From positions 19,889,345 through 19,953,344 of the forward strand of contig NC_135381.1 of the NCBI RefSeq assembly GCF_049243985.1: 64,000 nt of DNA, in the 5' to 3' direction. Shown one piece after another: positions 20,187-31,435 of the stretch. The DNA is from Paroedura picta (taxonomy: Eukaryota > Chordata > Lepidosauria > Squamata > Gekkonidae). The notes under the pieces were generated by a model. It was given only the letters and a program-made list of their open reading frames with translations, was not told where the DNA came from and searched no databases. The translations under genes were made by a program, and so were the position numbers. Position 1 is the stretch's first letter, and each line of letters starts with the position of its first letter.

Positions 20187-21788
20187 TTCTCATTCCATTT
20201 TCCCCTGTCTGACTTGAAATACAGAGGCATTACTTTATAGATAGATAGATTATTTATTTACGATCATTGACCAGCATCTGTCATTTCCTTATATAATCTC
20301 TTTTCCTTCAGTTTCTTTGTCTTAGCAGGAATGAAATTGGAAAAACTCTTCATCCTAATGTGACTCTGTTGGGAGAGAGCTCTCATTCAGCCTTAGAGGC
20401 AGAGGGCATAATCCTGATCCACCTGTAAGCAATATCCGTTAGATGGGCCTGTCAGCCCTCCCACCCCACCCCGGAATATTAGAAATTTGCACAAAGCATC
20501 TCCCATCTGTTCCTCTTTGGAGCTTTTCATTTTCTTTTGAACTCTGCTAACAGGTCATTCTTCCTACTGCATATTTTTAAGTAATAGCGATTTCCTGCAT
20601 CACAAACATTTCTTTCCATATGTGCTAAAAAAAATACTATGGAGATGGAATGAATCTCGGTATTTAACGTGCATGTCTGAGTGCTCTGAACATAAATAAT
20701 TACTGAATCAGTGCAGCCAAAATGCAATCTGCTGGTTGACACAAATGCGCCTGGTTGGGCTAGATAACACGCAGCCTGATATAAAAACGCCAGTTCAGGT
20801 TTTTCTGCCCTGAATCCTGGGGGAAATGTGTATGCCTGTGTTAAAATGGATAGGAAATAATGGCCTTTATTTGGATCAAGAAGAAGTGGGGAGAATTGGG
20901 ACAAATCAAGGACCACAGCATTTTGGTTGCTTTGCAAAGGGCCAGCATGTCACAACACTAATGATAGCTTCTGTGTTTTTAAAAGAAAAGTTTCAGTTAC
21001 CTGGTAAATCAGAGGAGTCTTGTGTCATGCCGGTCAACATTTCCTGAAGTGGGGAGGCTGACAAGGCTCGGATCTTTTGGTGGGGACCTGTGCTGCTGAC
21101 TAAACTGCTGACCTCTCTAGCAGTCCACCAGTTACCCACTCCCAGATGTACATGGTCAGACAGGGAAGGGTGGGTGAGCCCTGGGAGAACTGGAAAAGGA
21201 ATGCACAGATAGGTAAAGGACAGATAGCAAGACGGAGTGGGGGGCCAGACTGACTCTCCCCGTGGAAACATTTGCCAGGGGTCTACAACTCCCTTGCAAA
21301 AGCCAAAAGTGACAACCCAAAGCCCAAGTTTAAGGCTAATTCAGACAGCATCCAATCTCCCTCCTCCAGTGCAGATGTATTTTCTTCCACTGTGGTTTCC
21401 AGAGGTCTTATTTTTTTCACTGAGGGGTATTTTTCCCCGTTGCAGAAAAATAGGATGCATTTGACAAGTTTGCTGTAAAGGAGTGTTGACTTGTTTCAAA
21501 CTGAGAAAATGACTAGGATCTTGCCCTAAACTGTACTTTCTTGTGAATGGAAAATGGAGGAAAACAATAATTGAACCCAGCAGGCAGGAGAGCCAGGGCC
21601 ATGTTGTGGCCCTTTCCCTCTTTTGGATCCAGGGCATTGAACTGAATGGTAAACTCTGCCCACAGTTGATTTGCTGCCTTACTAGGGTTACATCAGACAA
21701 GGAAAACTGTGTATTGGTGCAAATAAAGCCTGGATAATTTCTCAATCTTGTTTTTACTTTAAATTTTTATCTTATATGTTGCTATGTT
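20187..21788. other. Mostly unassigned; candidate conserved segment near 20580-20790
   Basis: The stretch 20580-20790 is repeat-free with TAATAGCG, AAATAATTACTGAATCAG and AAAATGCAATC motifs. It could be a conserved regulatory element (inference). The remainder to 21788 holds no recognised gene or repeat. Confidence 0.3.
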
Positions 21789-21791
21789 AAA

Positions 21792-22060
21792 CTTCATAGC
21801 ACGGATGATAAAAACAATAAAAAGCAATCCAGGTAAAGCAAAACAATATAGGAAAATAATCTAGGTGAAGAAAAACGAGACAGACAGACCAGCCATGCCA
21901 TTTTGGACCTCAAGAGTCCTCCCTCCTTCGGTTTTCAAAGTGGCAAGCTTGCTGCCTACAAAACCGAGGAAGATCGCTTCAGATCCAAAATGGCATGGCT
22001 GGTCTGTCTGTCTTGCTTTTCTTCTTCTGGATTATTTTCCTTTATCATCCATGCTATGAA
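21792..22060. repeat. 269-bp near-complete palindrome
   Basis: The left arm CTTCATAGCACGGATGATAA through GACAGACAGACCAGCCATGC and CATTTTGGAC is mirrored by the right arm: TCCAAAATGGCATGGCTGG, GTCTGTCTGTCTTGCTTTTC, TTATCATCCATGCTATGAA. Pairing continues inward (CTTCGGTTTT with AAAACCGAGG) to a centre near 21948 at CAAGCTTG. The left arm carries ~25 extra bases. No protein and no known family recognised. Confidence 0.85.
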
Positions 22061-22430
22061 CTATAATGTGGCCTTTGGCTCACAGGTTTTGACTAGACTG
22101 CCTTGTACCCGTGAGCCAAAAGCCACATATATATTATTTAAATCCTGCCAAGAAGAATTGATCCTATTGAAGGACTTCATTAGCAAACATTAAGTTGAAA
22201 AACAACCACTGATGAAAACTCACTTGAAAATGGTTATAATCTGGAGGCCGTTTTGGTTGTTCAATTAAAAGAAGAGATTAGACATGTTTAGTTGCATTCA
22301 TTGTGAAATTGTTTATTGTAGCCTAGGATAGGTTCTTTTTTTCTGTTGTTGTACTCATTTTGAACCATCCTTTTTTCCGTGATGAACTATAATGTGGCAA
22401 CATATAAGAAGATAAGAATTTCAACCAAAA
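22061..22430. repeat. Possible retroelement-derived flank with short inverted repeats
   Basis: GGCCTTTGGCTCAC at 22071 pairs with GTGAGCCAAAAGCC at 22111. GAACTATAATGTGGC occurs twice in direct orientation (about 22058 and 22384), once just outside the palindrome and once at the far end, suggesting the intervening 320 bp belong to the same insertion. Family not identified. Confidence 0.35.
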
Positions 22431-22554
22431 ACAAGGTTCGGTAATGATCTATTCAGACTTTATTCGCACAATTACGTGGTTTTCCTTGTCTGATGTGCTC
22501 CTATTACAGTGTACTCTCTGTTTTTGAATGCTTTAGAGTTGCTGAGGTTAGGAA

Positions 22555-22746
22555 ACTCCTGGGGATCTGCAGATAGACCTGGGGGAAGGACAGGGTTTGA
22601 GGAGGGAAGGGACCTCCATGAGCTTTAGTGCCATAGAGCCAACTGTTGAAAGCAGCCATTTTCTCCAAGGAAACTGATCTCTGGAGTTTGGAGATCAGTT
22701 ACAATTCCAGGAGACCTACAGGTCTCCTTTGGAAATTAGCAACCCT
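22555..22746. repeat. Unclassified 'GGCAAC' family repeat, copy 2
   Basis: Blocks GCCATAGAGCCAACTGTTGA, AGCAGCCATTTTCTCCAAGG, CTGATCTCTGGAGTTTGGAG and terminal TTAGCAACCCTAA match the family at 17118, 24208 and 48118, here in the orientation ending in the GCAACCC terminus. Abuts the hAT palindrome at 22762. Confidence 0.6.
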
Positions 22747-22761
22747 AAGCTTTACCTAAGG

Positions 22762-22896
22762 CAGGGCTAGTCAAACTGCGGCCCTCCAGATGTCCATGGT
22801 CTACAATTCCCAGGAGCTCCTGCCAGCGAATGCTGGCAGGGGCTCCTGGGAATTGTAGTCATGGACATCTGGAGGGCCGCAGTTTGACTACCCCTG
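22762..22896. mobile_element. Palindromic hAT-like element, copy 3 (subfamily A)
   Basis: A 135-bp palindrome beginning CAGGGCTAGTCAAACTGCGG, with 8-bp duplications ACCTAAGG (22754-22761, 22897-22904). The left arm AGGAGCTCC and right arm GGGGCTCCT are nearly matched. It has single-base differences from copy 1. Confidence 0.9.
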
Positions 22897-22904
22897 ACCT
22901 AAGG

Positions 22905-23263
22905 TAAGGTAATCAAGCCCTCGCCATTCTTTGGGGAAAAATAGAGAAGGGGGATGATTGACAGGCTGCACTAGAAACAGTGCTAAAAACATTTTACATT
23001 ATTTTATTTCTTCTGTCAGGTTAGATTCCTATCCCACAAGAGAGAAGGGCTTCATGCATCACTAGTGGAAGGTTGAGGTTTCTGTCCATGTGTCATTAGG
23101 CCTAACAGGCTAATGGTGTGTGCAGCTACTCCAGCATTTGCCCATTAAGACTGGAGTAAATCCACCATAGGATTGGACTGGTAGGGCTGGAAGAGGATAG
23201 GCCATACAAACTTGGCAGCCTCTTTTCCATAGCAGGCAAGTTTCCTGGCCCCTATCAAGGCTT
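22905..23263. other. Unassigned sequence
   Basis: No gene or named repeat recognised between two fold-back elements. Confidence 0.3.
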
Positions 23264-23268
23264 CCAGG

Positions 23269-23396
23269 GCCTAGTCTGCATACAAAGGATAATGCACTTT
23301 CAGTGTGCTTTGGCAGCTGGATTTTCCAGTGCAGAACAGGAAAATCTACTTCTAAAGTGCATTGAAAGTCCATTACCTATTGTGTGCAGACTAGGC
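23269..23396. mobile_element. Palindromic MITE with CCWGG target duplication, copy 1
   Basis: A 128-bp fold-back with ends GCCTAGTCTGCATACAAAGG and CTATTGTGTGCAGACTAGGC. Interior TGCACTTTCAGTGTGCTTTG pairs with AAAGTGCATTGAAAGTCCAT. It is flanked by CCAGG on both sides (23264-23268, 23397-23401). The copy at 56579-56707 is flanked by CCTGG. Non-autonomous DNA element; superfamily not assigned. Confidence 0.8.
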
Positions 23397-23401
23397 CCAG
23401 G

Positions 23402-23983
23402 TCAGGGTTTCTGGGAGGCCTGAGTAGCTGGAAGCCTCTCCCATTCCTTTGCCCTGCCTGCTGCACAACTGTAGCCAGAGCCTGTAACCATGGGCCACCT
23501 CAGGAGAAATACCCTAGGAAGAGAGACAGACCATTAACTGGGCGGGAAAGAAGTTTACTGATGCAGAAGGAATCTCATCTTTAAAGAAAATAGTCCCCCT
23601 AGCTTGGGATCAAGCAGTGTTTTAATAGCATCTGGCAAAAATAAAACTGCTGTCTGGGAGGAATGGTCTTTATCAGATGGTGGCCATAGATATGAATAGA
23701 AAGTCTTCAGGGATAAAAAATAATTTAAAAATGTCAGCCCATCTTGCTTGCAAAGGAATAAACTGGTTTATAAGTAGGGTTTTTTCCATTTATAAAAAGA
23801 GAACTTTTCTCTCTTCCCTCTCTTCCAAGAACAACGATAAAGACATTTCAACACAAAGCCTAGGATCTGGGCTTTGGGAAGCTACATTCTCAAATACTGA
23901 GCTCTGTAACAAGCACTCTCTGAATATCTGTCCCTAGCACCGTTTTTTGTTTTTGGTTTTTTTCTGTTTTGGTGGGAGACTAT
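23402..23983. other. Unassigned sequence
   Basis: Ends in a T-rich stretch (23942-23970) directly before the Harbinger-like MITE. No exon recognised. Confidence 0.3.
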
Positions 23984-24165
23984 GACCGTTTACGCACTGG
24001 ATGTTTCATGCCAGGCTGCAGGCTGGAGTTTTAGTCTTGGCAGGTTGTCCCCACCTCTTCCTGCACCCACATGGGGGAGCATTTGGCCTGGTGCGTCTCA
24101 TCCGCCCCCGATTTGAGCTCCTGCACAGGAGCTGGGGCAGTGAAGTTTGCAGTGCGTTAACCGTC
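23984..24165. mobile_element. PIF/Harbinger-like MITE, copy 2
   Basis: A 182-bp element with ends GACCGTTTACGCACTGGATG and GCAGTGCGTTAACCGTC, the same family as 106-286 but inverted (CCTCTTCCTGCACCCACATG here against its complement there). The flanking trinucleotides TAT and AAT differ by one base from each other and fit an eroded A/T-rich 3-bp duplication. Confidence 0.65.
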
Positions 24166-24207
24166 AATGAGAAACAAGCACCTTCCCCATTGTCCAACCA
24201 AACAGAT

Positions 24208-24375
24208 AGGGTTGCAGCTCTGGGCTGGGGGAATCTGGAGACTTGGGAAGTAGAGCCTGAAAAGTTCAGATTTGTGGAGGGGAGGGTCCACCTTCCAAAG
24301 CAGCCATTTTCTCCAGGGGAATTGATTTTGATAATTGTAATAGCGAGAGACAGCCAGTTATCACCTGGAGACCGA
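24208..24375. repeat. Unclassified 'GGCAAC' family repeat, copy 3
   Basis: GGGTTGCAGCTCTGGGCTGG at the left end, then AGCAGCCATTTTCTCCAGGG and a CACCTGGAGACC end. The block order matches copies at 17118, 22555 and 48118, with a diverged right end. Confidence 0.5.
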
Positions 24376-25940
24376 TAACATCTATAAGGCTGTTTCCCCC
24401 TAAGGCTGAATTTCTCAGCATGGATTTTAAAGAGCTACTTTAGAATTTCTTGGCTTCAGAAAAAAGCAGCCTGGCTCTTAAGCCCATGAAAAACTCTATA
24501 TGGAAAGTGCATTTGGGAGCCAGGATTAAGAACGGGGTGCTTGTTTCTGGAATTCCTAGATTCCTGTAACGATTCCATGATTTTTTTTCTCATTTCTTCC
24601 CCCTGACACCCATGTCTTCAGACCAATAAGAAAGCCATTGCCATGTCGGAAGGGAAGGTTAGATGCTGAAAAATGGGCCCAATACTGTGACAGCCTGATG
24701 AGAATGTTCTGCCCAGAGAGATGGCAGTCACTCTGTGTCTCTGCTCGGATTTATAGAGTATGTATTTTGGGCTTTAAAAGTAATTGGTTTTAATGATGCA
24801 TTTTTATTTAACTTTGATTTATTTCTCTTATTGCATTTTCAAATGTCACTGGAGTTCAAATGAATGCAGTTGAACACTCCAGATTGCTTTATGGCACTCC
24901 TATAAATAGAAACTCTGAACTTCATTGGGTTTATATTGATCCCCCCCCTGCTCATGAAAACTGCATTAAACATTTACATTTGGGGAAAGACAAACCCATC
25001 TCTACTTTTTAATTCAAAAGTACAGCACTGCTCCCCCCTTCTAATTAGTTCTAGCTCTCCAATGTGACCTTAAAAGCCAAGAGCAGATTCTGACACCTCC
25101 TGCATATGCAGTGGTATTTTGTTCTTACAGGATGACCTTTTCATATAAAGACAATAAAGCAGAAAGTAAGAGTTCCATTTTTTTTAAAAATAGCATTCCC
25201 CCCCCCTTGAATTATATGGATCATTTATTTGTCTTGTCCTTGTGCAAGCACCAGGGGAACAATTGTAGCTGGACTAATTTCAGTGACTTCTGAACTCTCT
25301 GGATATCAATGACTTTATGAACCTGAGAGGTGAGGATATTTTGAGTTCATTATACTCATATATTTCTAACGCTCCATTAAACCCTACATTTATTCTTGCT
25401 CATTACCCCACTTCATAAATGTTCCAATGCAGATGGAAACATGACTTCATGCGTGCATGTGTATCACAGGTAACGGCCCAAAGGTTTGTGAACATGTGTG
25501 CGTGTGTGTGCCCGTGCAAGTTCGGGGTTCATGACTTCCCACCGACCCATGATGACCCATAAATTCAACGAACTTCAATTTTCCAGGTTTGTGCCCACCT
25601 CTAATATTGACCACGGCAGTTTCGTCTGACCAAATAATTTTTTGTCCTACAAGCCTCTGGTACAGTTTTAAAAGATTATGTATAACCATGTAATAACTTA
25701 TCCTGTAATTTGTTTCTTTTAAACATTTATGAGCCTGTCTATCTCCAGATAAATGTGACCCAAGGTACATATCCACTTTCCTATATATTTCTTGGAATGG
25801 ATTTCATACTGAGGAGTTTGTCTTCTGTGCTACATGTTTCCAGTTGAGTGCCCATCAGCACAACAAAAATGGCATAGAGACAAATCTTAAATACCCCATG
25901 AATATTCACACTGCCCTTCACTATTATACCTTCATCTATG
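24376..25940. other. Unassigned AT-rich sequence
   Basis: No exon or clear repeat. C runs near 24942 and 25198. The segment around 24775-24850 is repeat-free and AT-rich. A GTGTGCGTGTGTG tract lies at about 25495. Confidence 0.3.
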
Positions 25941-25948
25941 GATAAGAG

Positions 25949-26084
25949 CAGGGGTAGTCAAACTGCGGCCCTCCAGAAGTCCATGGACTACAATTCCCAG
26001 AAGCCCCTGCCAGCAAATGCTGGCAGGGGCTTCTGGGAATTGTAGTCCATGGACATCTGGAGGGCCGCAGTTTGACTACCCCTG
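25949..26084. mobile_element. Palindromic hAT-like element, copy 4 (subfamily A)
   Basis: A 136-bp palindrome with duplications GATAAGAG (25941-25948, 26085-26092). Arms are almost perfectly complementary; the AGAAGCC variant in the left arm is paired by GGCTTCT in the right. A difference near the left end (AGAAGTCC against GGACATCT) is one of few mismatches. Confidence 0.92.
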
Positions 26085-26227
26085 GATAAGAGAAACAGCA
26101 GTGGCAAAAGTGGTCAGCATTGACAGGTTTGTGGATGATTTGTTTTGCAGTTGGTTAGTGGATTGTGCTGCATCAGTAGAAACGGTATAAATGAAACATG
26201 CCAAGACCCCAAACAAAATCTAAGAGG

Positions 26228-26440
26228 GTAAGAACCAGTGTGGCATTATGGTTAGAGAGTCAGACTAGGATCTGGGAGCCCTGGGTTCATGCCATGGAAG
26301 TTTGCTGGCTGACACTGAGCCAGTTATACTCTCTCAGCCGAACCTCCCTCACAGGGCTGTTGTGAAGAGAAAATTAAAGAGAGGAGAATGATGTATGCCA
26401 TTTTAGGTCTCCACTGGGAAGTAATGCAGGGTAAATAAGT
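26228..26440 (+). mobile_element. tRNA-derived SINE, diverged
   Basis: AGTGTGGCATTATGGTTAGA resembles an A-box region and CCCTGGGTTCATGCCATGG a degenerate B-box region. CTCTCAGCCGAACCTCCCTC and CACAGGGCTGTTGTGAAGAG then follow the usual tRNA-SINE order. Truncated or degraded 3' end. Confidence 0.55.
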
Positions 26441-27489
26441 CTAGAATGCTTCAGTGTGTTTTTTCAATCTAACAGAATGCCTTCTTTGCATCTAAGAATA
26501 ACTAATTGCTTTAACGTTTCAAGGGAGATTTATCTTCTTAATTATATGCTCCAGTCACCTTACATTAAGAGACTTTAGAACACGTAAATTGAGTTTAATC
26601 TAAATCAAACATGCAGGATTTTTTTTCCTTCAGTCTAGATATAGCTCACCATGTCCTAAAAAAAAACAAAAACCGAATAAATAAATATACAGCCTGTATA
26701 GGATCCCAGCAACTCATAAGCCTTAATCGTTTTTGATACTATTATAACTTTTGTTTCCTGTCATGGTTTACATAAGACTTTCCTAATTATTTGATTCATA
26801 GACAAAAGATTTACTCATTTATCAATGAATACTGTCTAATAGTTGACAGGAAGACACAGGATTGATTTTTGTGTAAATTCTAAATTGTGGAAGGTGCTAT
26901 CATGCCTTGTGAAAAGGTGCTTGCTGGTGGTGTTGCATGCCCAACTGGCCCACTGGGAAGTAGACACAGATGTTGAGCTGACGGGGCTAGTGTGAGCACC
27001 TTGAGTCTTTAAAAGCATCAGAGGCTTGTGATCTCTTCTGGACTTCAGCTCTGATAACAAGCAATCTGAAAAATCCAATAACATCCCGAGGAGAGGGAAA
27101 CTTTCTTGCTGGAAATGCCCCAGATCTCTCCCAGCAAGAAGAGAACCCCACTGGATCAGGGACCAGAGAGAGACAATGACCAGCTGCACAGTAGACGGTG
27201 AGTAGACAAGACTTAAAGGATAAAGAAGAAGAAGTAGGTTTCAGCCTGGTGGCTCTTAACAAAAGATGCTGGATGTGGGCAACATCACGCAGAGTGGCTG
27301 GAATGTAATGCCTACATTTGACTGGCATTATGCTACATTTAACAGGTGCGGAAATCCCCTCAAAGTCATGATTTCTTTACAGTAAAAATTAATTTAGGAG
27401 GTCTAATTCCCCCTTCTGCATAGTCCATACAACAGGGATCAATTCCTGCTGCCCGCCCCCAGAGCTGCTAGTTAAAAATATTTTTAAAA
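26441..27489. other. Unassigned sequence
   Basis: Two overlapping minus-strand frames (26836-27189, 26987-27328) have no domain or splice context. AT-rich sequence otherwise. Confidence 0.3.
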
Positions 27490-27665
27490 GCAAAATAATG
27501 CAATGAGCCCCTCAGTGGTTCAATTGATACTTCAAATTCAATGATAACCATGTTAATCACTCAGATCAAAAGAACACTTTCCTAACAAAGTTTAATCAGT
27601 GGGTTGAGTCAGAGGCAGCGTTTGTCTAATTGATAACAATTGAGTTACTGTACTCACAATGCCTT
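27490..27665. promoter_or_regulatory. Candidate conserved non-coding element (inferred)
   Basis: Repeat-free and non-coding, with AAATAATGCAATGAG, TTCAATTGATA, GTTAATCACTCAGATCAAAG and TCTAATTGATAACAATTGAG. This mix of octamer/homeodomain-like, TCF-like and SOX-like (ACAAT) motifs resembles vertebrate enhancer cores. Conservation itself cannot be seen here. Confidence 0.22.
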
Positions 27666-29036
27666 TTGGAGAGCAAATTTTCCACTGCTGGATCAGAGAG
27701 GATTGTTTCATTCTGTAATCCTGCTCCAAGGACAGTTACCAAGGATGTCCTTAACTGTTATCCTCTGTTAGGGTGATTATTGCATCCTTATCACAAATGA
27801 GCAGGCGCCTCCTCTCCAATGGTGCATCAGGAAACTCGGTCCCACCACCTCTGAGTACATGAAAACAACGGACCCTTCATCAGCCACAGTGGCTTCAGCA
27901 AGATGTGGATCCATTCCATGAGAGGCTGCTGTTTTCAAACACACCAGTCCTACAGCATTTCCAGCTACCATCCATAGCTGTGAAACTGCCTAGTGTAGTT
28001 TTATAAGCTACACATTTCCTCTCTGTTGGTGCATCAAGAATATGGGTTCCTCATAGATCTGGAAGCCAGTTAGCCATACTTAGGTGCTCCAAAGAGATGG
28101 GCTGGAGGCATTTTGTTTGTTAACCATCCCTTACGACACATCCAATCTCAGTGTTGCTGGCTTCTGAATAGGCTAATGGTATCCATTATTAATATAAAAC
28201 AAATGTGTGATTTCACAGCTTCCTTAGTAAATCACTGAGAAGGAGCAGATTCTTTCAGCTTGAAACAAATGATGTGGACATTCTTTCTGAAACCCAATTT
28301 CTACACTGAAGACACAATAAAGACAATTTTATTATAGAGCCTAACAGCTGGTTCTGATGTTTCCCTCCTGATCTCCTTACTATTACAATGCGGCAATAAA
28401 GGTTATGGATCAAACTACTTTGTGAAGAGAAGATGTTTTAGCAATCAGGTTGCTTCCAGACATAAACAAAGGCATGTGCTCTATTTTGAGATAGTTAATT
28501 CCTCGCAGTTAGGGAACACTTTGGTGTGCTTTTCTAAGAGGTAAACTAACACACATCATAGCAGAGGGTCCTGGAGTGTTTGCTTTCCTTTTTTATTGCT
28601 TCATTCCTTTGACATTGGTTCCCCCCTCCCCATTCCAAGAGAACACTGTACAAATGCAAGTGCTCATTGTGTCTTGCTAGCAGATTTGTTTTCATGATAT
28701 GCCATGAATCATCCTCAGCAGGTATTCAGCGAAAATTCTTAGGGTTCATATCCTGATTCCTCCCCCCGTGCACCTGCTCCCCCCCAGTTAAACAAATGAT
28801 GACTCAGATCATTAAAGCTTCCTCATCAGACCAACTACCTGTTTCTAGTCTTGTGCAAAACAATCATGCCGAGTTGGGATTTGGCCTGTGGTTTAGGTGT
28901 GCTGGCGTCTTGTTGCAGCAGCTAGAAAATTCTGAGCTATTCCAAAGAAGAAATCCTCTTGACTGTTAGTAATAATTGCCCCTCTGTGTGTATCGCATTG
29001 CAATGCAATGCAGCTACATCTGTTGTGACTGCCTTC
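27666..29036. other. Unassigned sequence
   Basis: No gene or named repeat recognised. The composition is unremarkable, with C-rich patches near 28620 and 28760. Confidence 0.3.
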
Positions 29037-29048
29037 CATGGGTGAGAT

Positions 29049-29442
29049 CAGGGATTCCCAGCCAGGGGTCCATGGCCTTTCCCCTCCTGTCTTAATGGAC
29101 TTGGTCACAAGCTAGGGAACTGGCTGCCTTTGCCCAGAGGGCTTGGTGGGTAGGCCATGGGTGTAATAATCAAAGGGGGAGAGTTAGTTGTGGCATGGTA
29201 TGGGGAGGGAGTCTGGGCTGTTTTCTCAGCTCCTGCCCTTCTTTCTGTCCTACATGAGGCAGAGCCACCATAGTAGTAGTAAAGGCAGGTGAAGAGAACA
29301 AGAGGAGGGCAAAGGATTGTTATGTCACATCCGGGGATGTGACAGGGAGGCATGGCCAGCTGACATCACTTCAGCAGGTCCTCAGAGCCTGAAAATTTAC
29401 TTCAGACGGCTCCTCAATGGTCAAAAGGTTGAAAAAGGCTGA
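29049..29442. mobile_element. Degraded hAT-like non-autonomous element
   Basis: The right end complement reads CAGCCTTTTTCAACCTTTTG, a typical hAT terminus. The left end CAGGGATTCCCAGCCAGGGG is an imperfect match. Flanking octamers GGTGAGAT and AGTTAGAT share five of eight positions, compatible with an old 8-bp duplication. No transposase. Boundaries are tentative. Confidence 0.45.
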
Positions 29443-29449
29443 GTTAGAT

Positions 29450-30440
29450 AAAGATTTGGGGTAACAAGAAACCAATCATTGCATTGTCAGAAGTGGGTGC
29501 CAACCACTCTCTTGGCTTGTTGCTAGGGCACTACCCAGAGCCACTCCTGAATCGGCCAGGCTCTTGTTTAATGCCAAGCTGCACAGGCCTATCTTGTTTT
29601 CTCATTAGCGGTGAATGTTGAAAGTTCTTCAACAGCTCAGTGCCAAGATAGATCTGAAGGACCCCCAAAACAAGCTAAATTAGAGGTATTCAGCTAATTA
29701 AAGGGAAATGTTTTCAGCTCTTCAAAAAAGTGTTATGATAATAATGGCTGGATGACTTAATCTGGTGAGCAGAAGTGTGAAGTGTTCGCCAACCTTTGTG
29801 AAAGAGCATTATTAATGCAGCTGAAAACACTGGTTCTGGAACATCCAGTCTCCTGTGGCTGAGGAGAGGGAGTCTGAAGAAGGCTGGGATGGGTTGGCCC
29901 TTGAATTTACCTGTGAGTTTCCACTGGGTTGCTGTTCTGGAAGGCTGTTCTGGCTAGGAACTAGCTGAGCTTCACGGGCACTGTCACAGTGGTCCCTTGG
30001 TTTATATCTGGCTAGTATAGACTGGCTAGTGTGATCTCCTGGAGGATAAGCAGCCTGGTATTAGGCAGGCTGAGACCCAGCCCTACTATGTGAAACCCCA
30101 GGACAAACTGCTCACCAGCACTGAAGACTTGCTGGAGGAGCAGCATGCGTGGCCCCAGGCCAAGACTCTGGCAAGCCTTGAATGGCAGCATCAACTAAGG
30201 AGATCTCTCTTGATAGCTGTCAGAATATTGGCACACCTGTCAGCTCACTGTCAAGGTAGATGGGAACCAGCTGTACCTCCATCCTCTGATGAGGGGTAGG
30301 TACAACTGCAAGCACTCTTGCTGAGGGCTGTTCCACTCTGCTCTGTGTATTCCAGGAGGACCATGTGGGTGCAATGCATGCATTCCCTGCCTGTCTTCCC
30401 AGACAACTCCTTGTTCTGGTTTGTTACGGCAAAGTTCTGC
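29450..30440. other. Unassigned sequence; possible conserved patch 29630-29780
   Basis: 29630-29780 is repeat-free and contains GCTAAATTAGAGG and CAGCTAATTAAAGG motifs. The remainder to 30440 is unassigned, including a plus frame at 30090-30299 without recognisable features. Confidence 0.25.
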
Positions 30441-30449
30441 TTGACTGAC

Positions 30450-30722
30450 TCCTGGTTCCTGCCTTCAGCCTGACTCTTGACTACGCTCCCAGCTCCAGAC
30501 TTTTTGCTTTTGGTTTCTGACTACACTCCTGGCTGTAGACCTACAGCTTGGTTTCTGATTACATCCCTGGCTTCTGACCATGGTTTGGCTTTGACTGTTT
30601 CTCTGGCTCTTGACCCCAGCTCAGCTTGACTCTGCTCCCTACCCCACTTGCTGTGTGAACTGTCTCTCAGGCTCATGACCTCACAGACTGGACTCTGGTC
30701 TCTAGCTCTTGTACCTCCCTCC
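30450..30722. repeat. Degenerate tandem pyrimidine-rich repeat
   Basis: Repeated variants of 'CTCCTGGCTnnnGACT' (for example CTGACTACACTCCTGGCTGT, CTGATTACATCCCTGGCTTC, TTGACTGTTTCTCTGGCTCT) at roughly 30-bp spacing. This looks like an old minisatellite or the repeat region of a transposable element. No coding evidence. Confidence 0.5.
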
Positions 30723-30845
30723 TCCCACTTCAGCACAACAACCTGGCCAAGTAGATGCAGCCTGGCATGGCAGCGCTGTTAATATCAGCAGCCATTTTGT
30801 GGTTGAACACCCTGTGTCAGAATTCCAAAAGGCTAAAAAAATGTG

Positions 30846-31192
30846 CCTGGCCTGCTCTGAGCCCGCCACTGAAGCCGGCGCCTCGGGGGGGGGGGGGAGG
30901 GGGCCAGGCAGAAGAGGCTTGAGTTCCATGCTCAGAGCATGCCTAGTGTGTCCTGGATGCTCTGGGCCTTCTCTGAGCCCGCTGCTGGAGCTGGCGCCTC
31001 ATGGGAGAGGGGGCTGGCCGGGAGAGGAGTTCCTTTCTCTGCAATGAAGCCAGGATCCTAGGGCGGGAGGCGGGAGCCGGGCGGGGGAGAGGGCTTCACG
31101 GCAGAGAGTGGGGCGGGAGAGACAGGGGGGGGGGGCTGCAAGGAGGTCTGCTAGCGCCCGCTGTATTTTGGGTACAGCGGGCTTAAGTTCTA
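30846..31192. repeat. GC-rich block with diverged tandem unit and terminal hairpin
   Basis: Two related units ('TCTGAGCCCGCCACTGAAGC' and 'TCTGAGCCCGCTGCTGGAGC', each followed by GGCGCCTC and a G/A-rich stretch) are spaced about 120 bp apart. The block ends with a hairpin at 31153-31184, GCCCGCTGTA pairing with TACAGCGGGC around a TTTTGGG loop. G homopolymers occur. Possibly a GC-rich transposon remnant; no gene supported. Confidence 0.5.
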
Positions 31193-31435
31193 GTGTTAAA
31201 TACATCAAATAAGAGCATTGTACTGATAATAGTGAGACTAAATGGCAATCATAAAAGCTATCAAAATAAATCCATCAGTCCAGCATCAGTACATCTTTGC
31301 ATCTGCAAAGCATAAATGTAAAGGAGAAAAGAAGCTGCATAGGTTTGACCATACTACCTTCTGTCTCCTTTTCCTACGTGTTCTTACCACACACTCTCAA
31401 GCTGGCTCACATGGTAGCAACTGACTGGCAGATTG

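Noticed and set aside
22205-22250. Hammerhead-ribozyme-like core (CTGATGA ... GAAA)
   Set aside because: The bases between the two core motifs do not form a stem II and flanking stems I and III are not evident, so this is probably chance.
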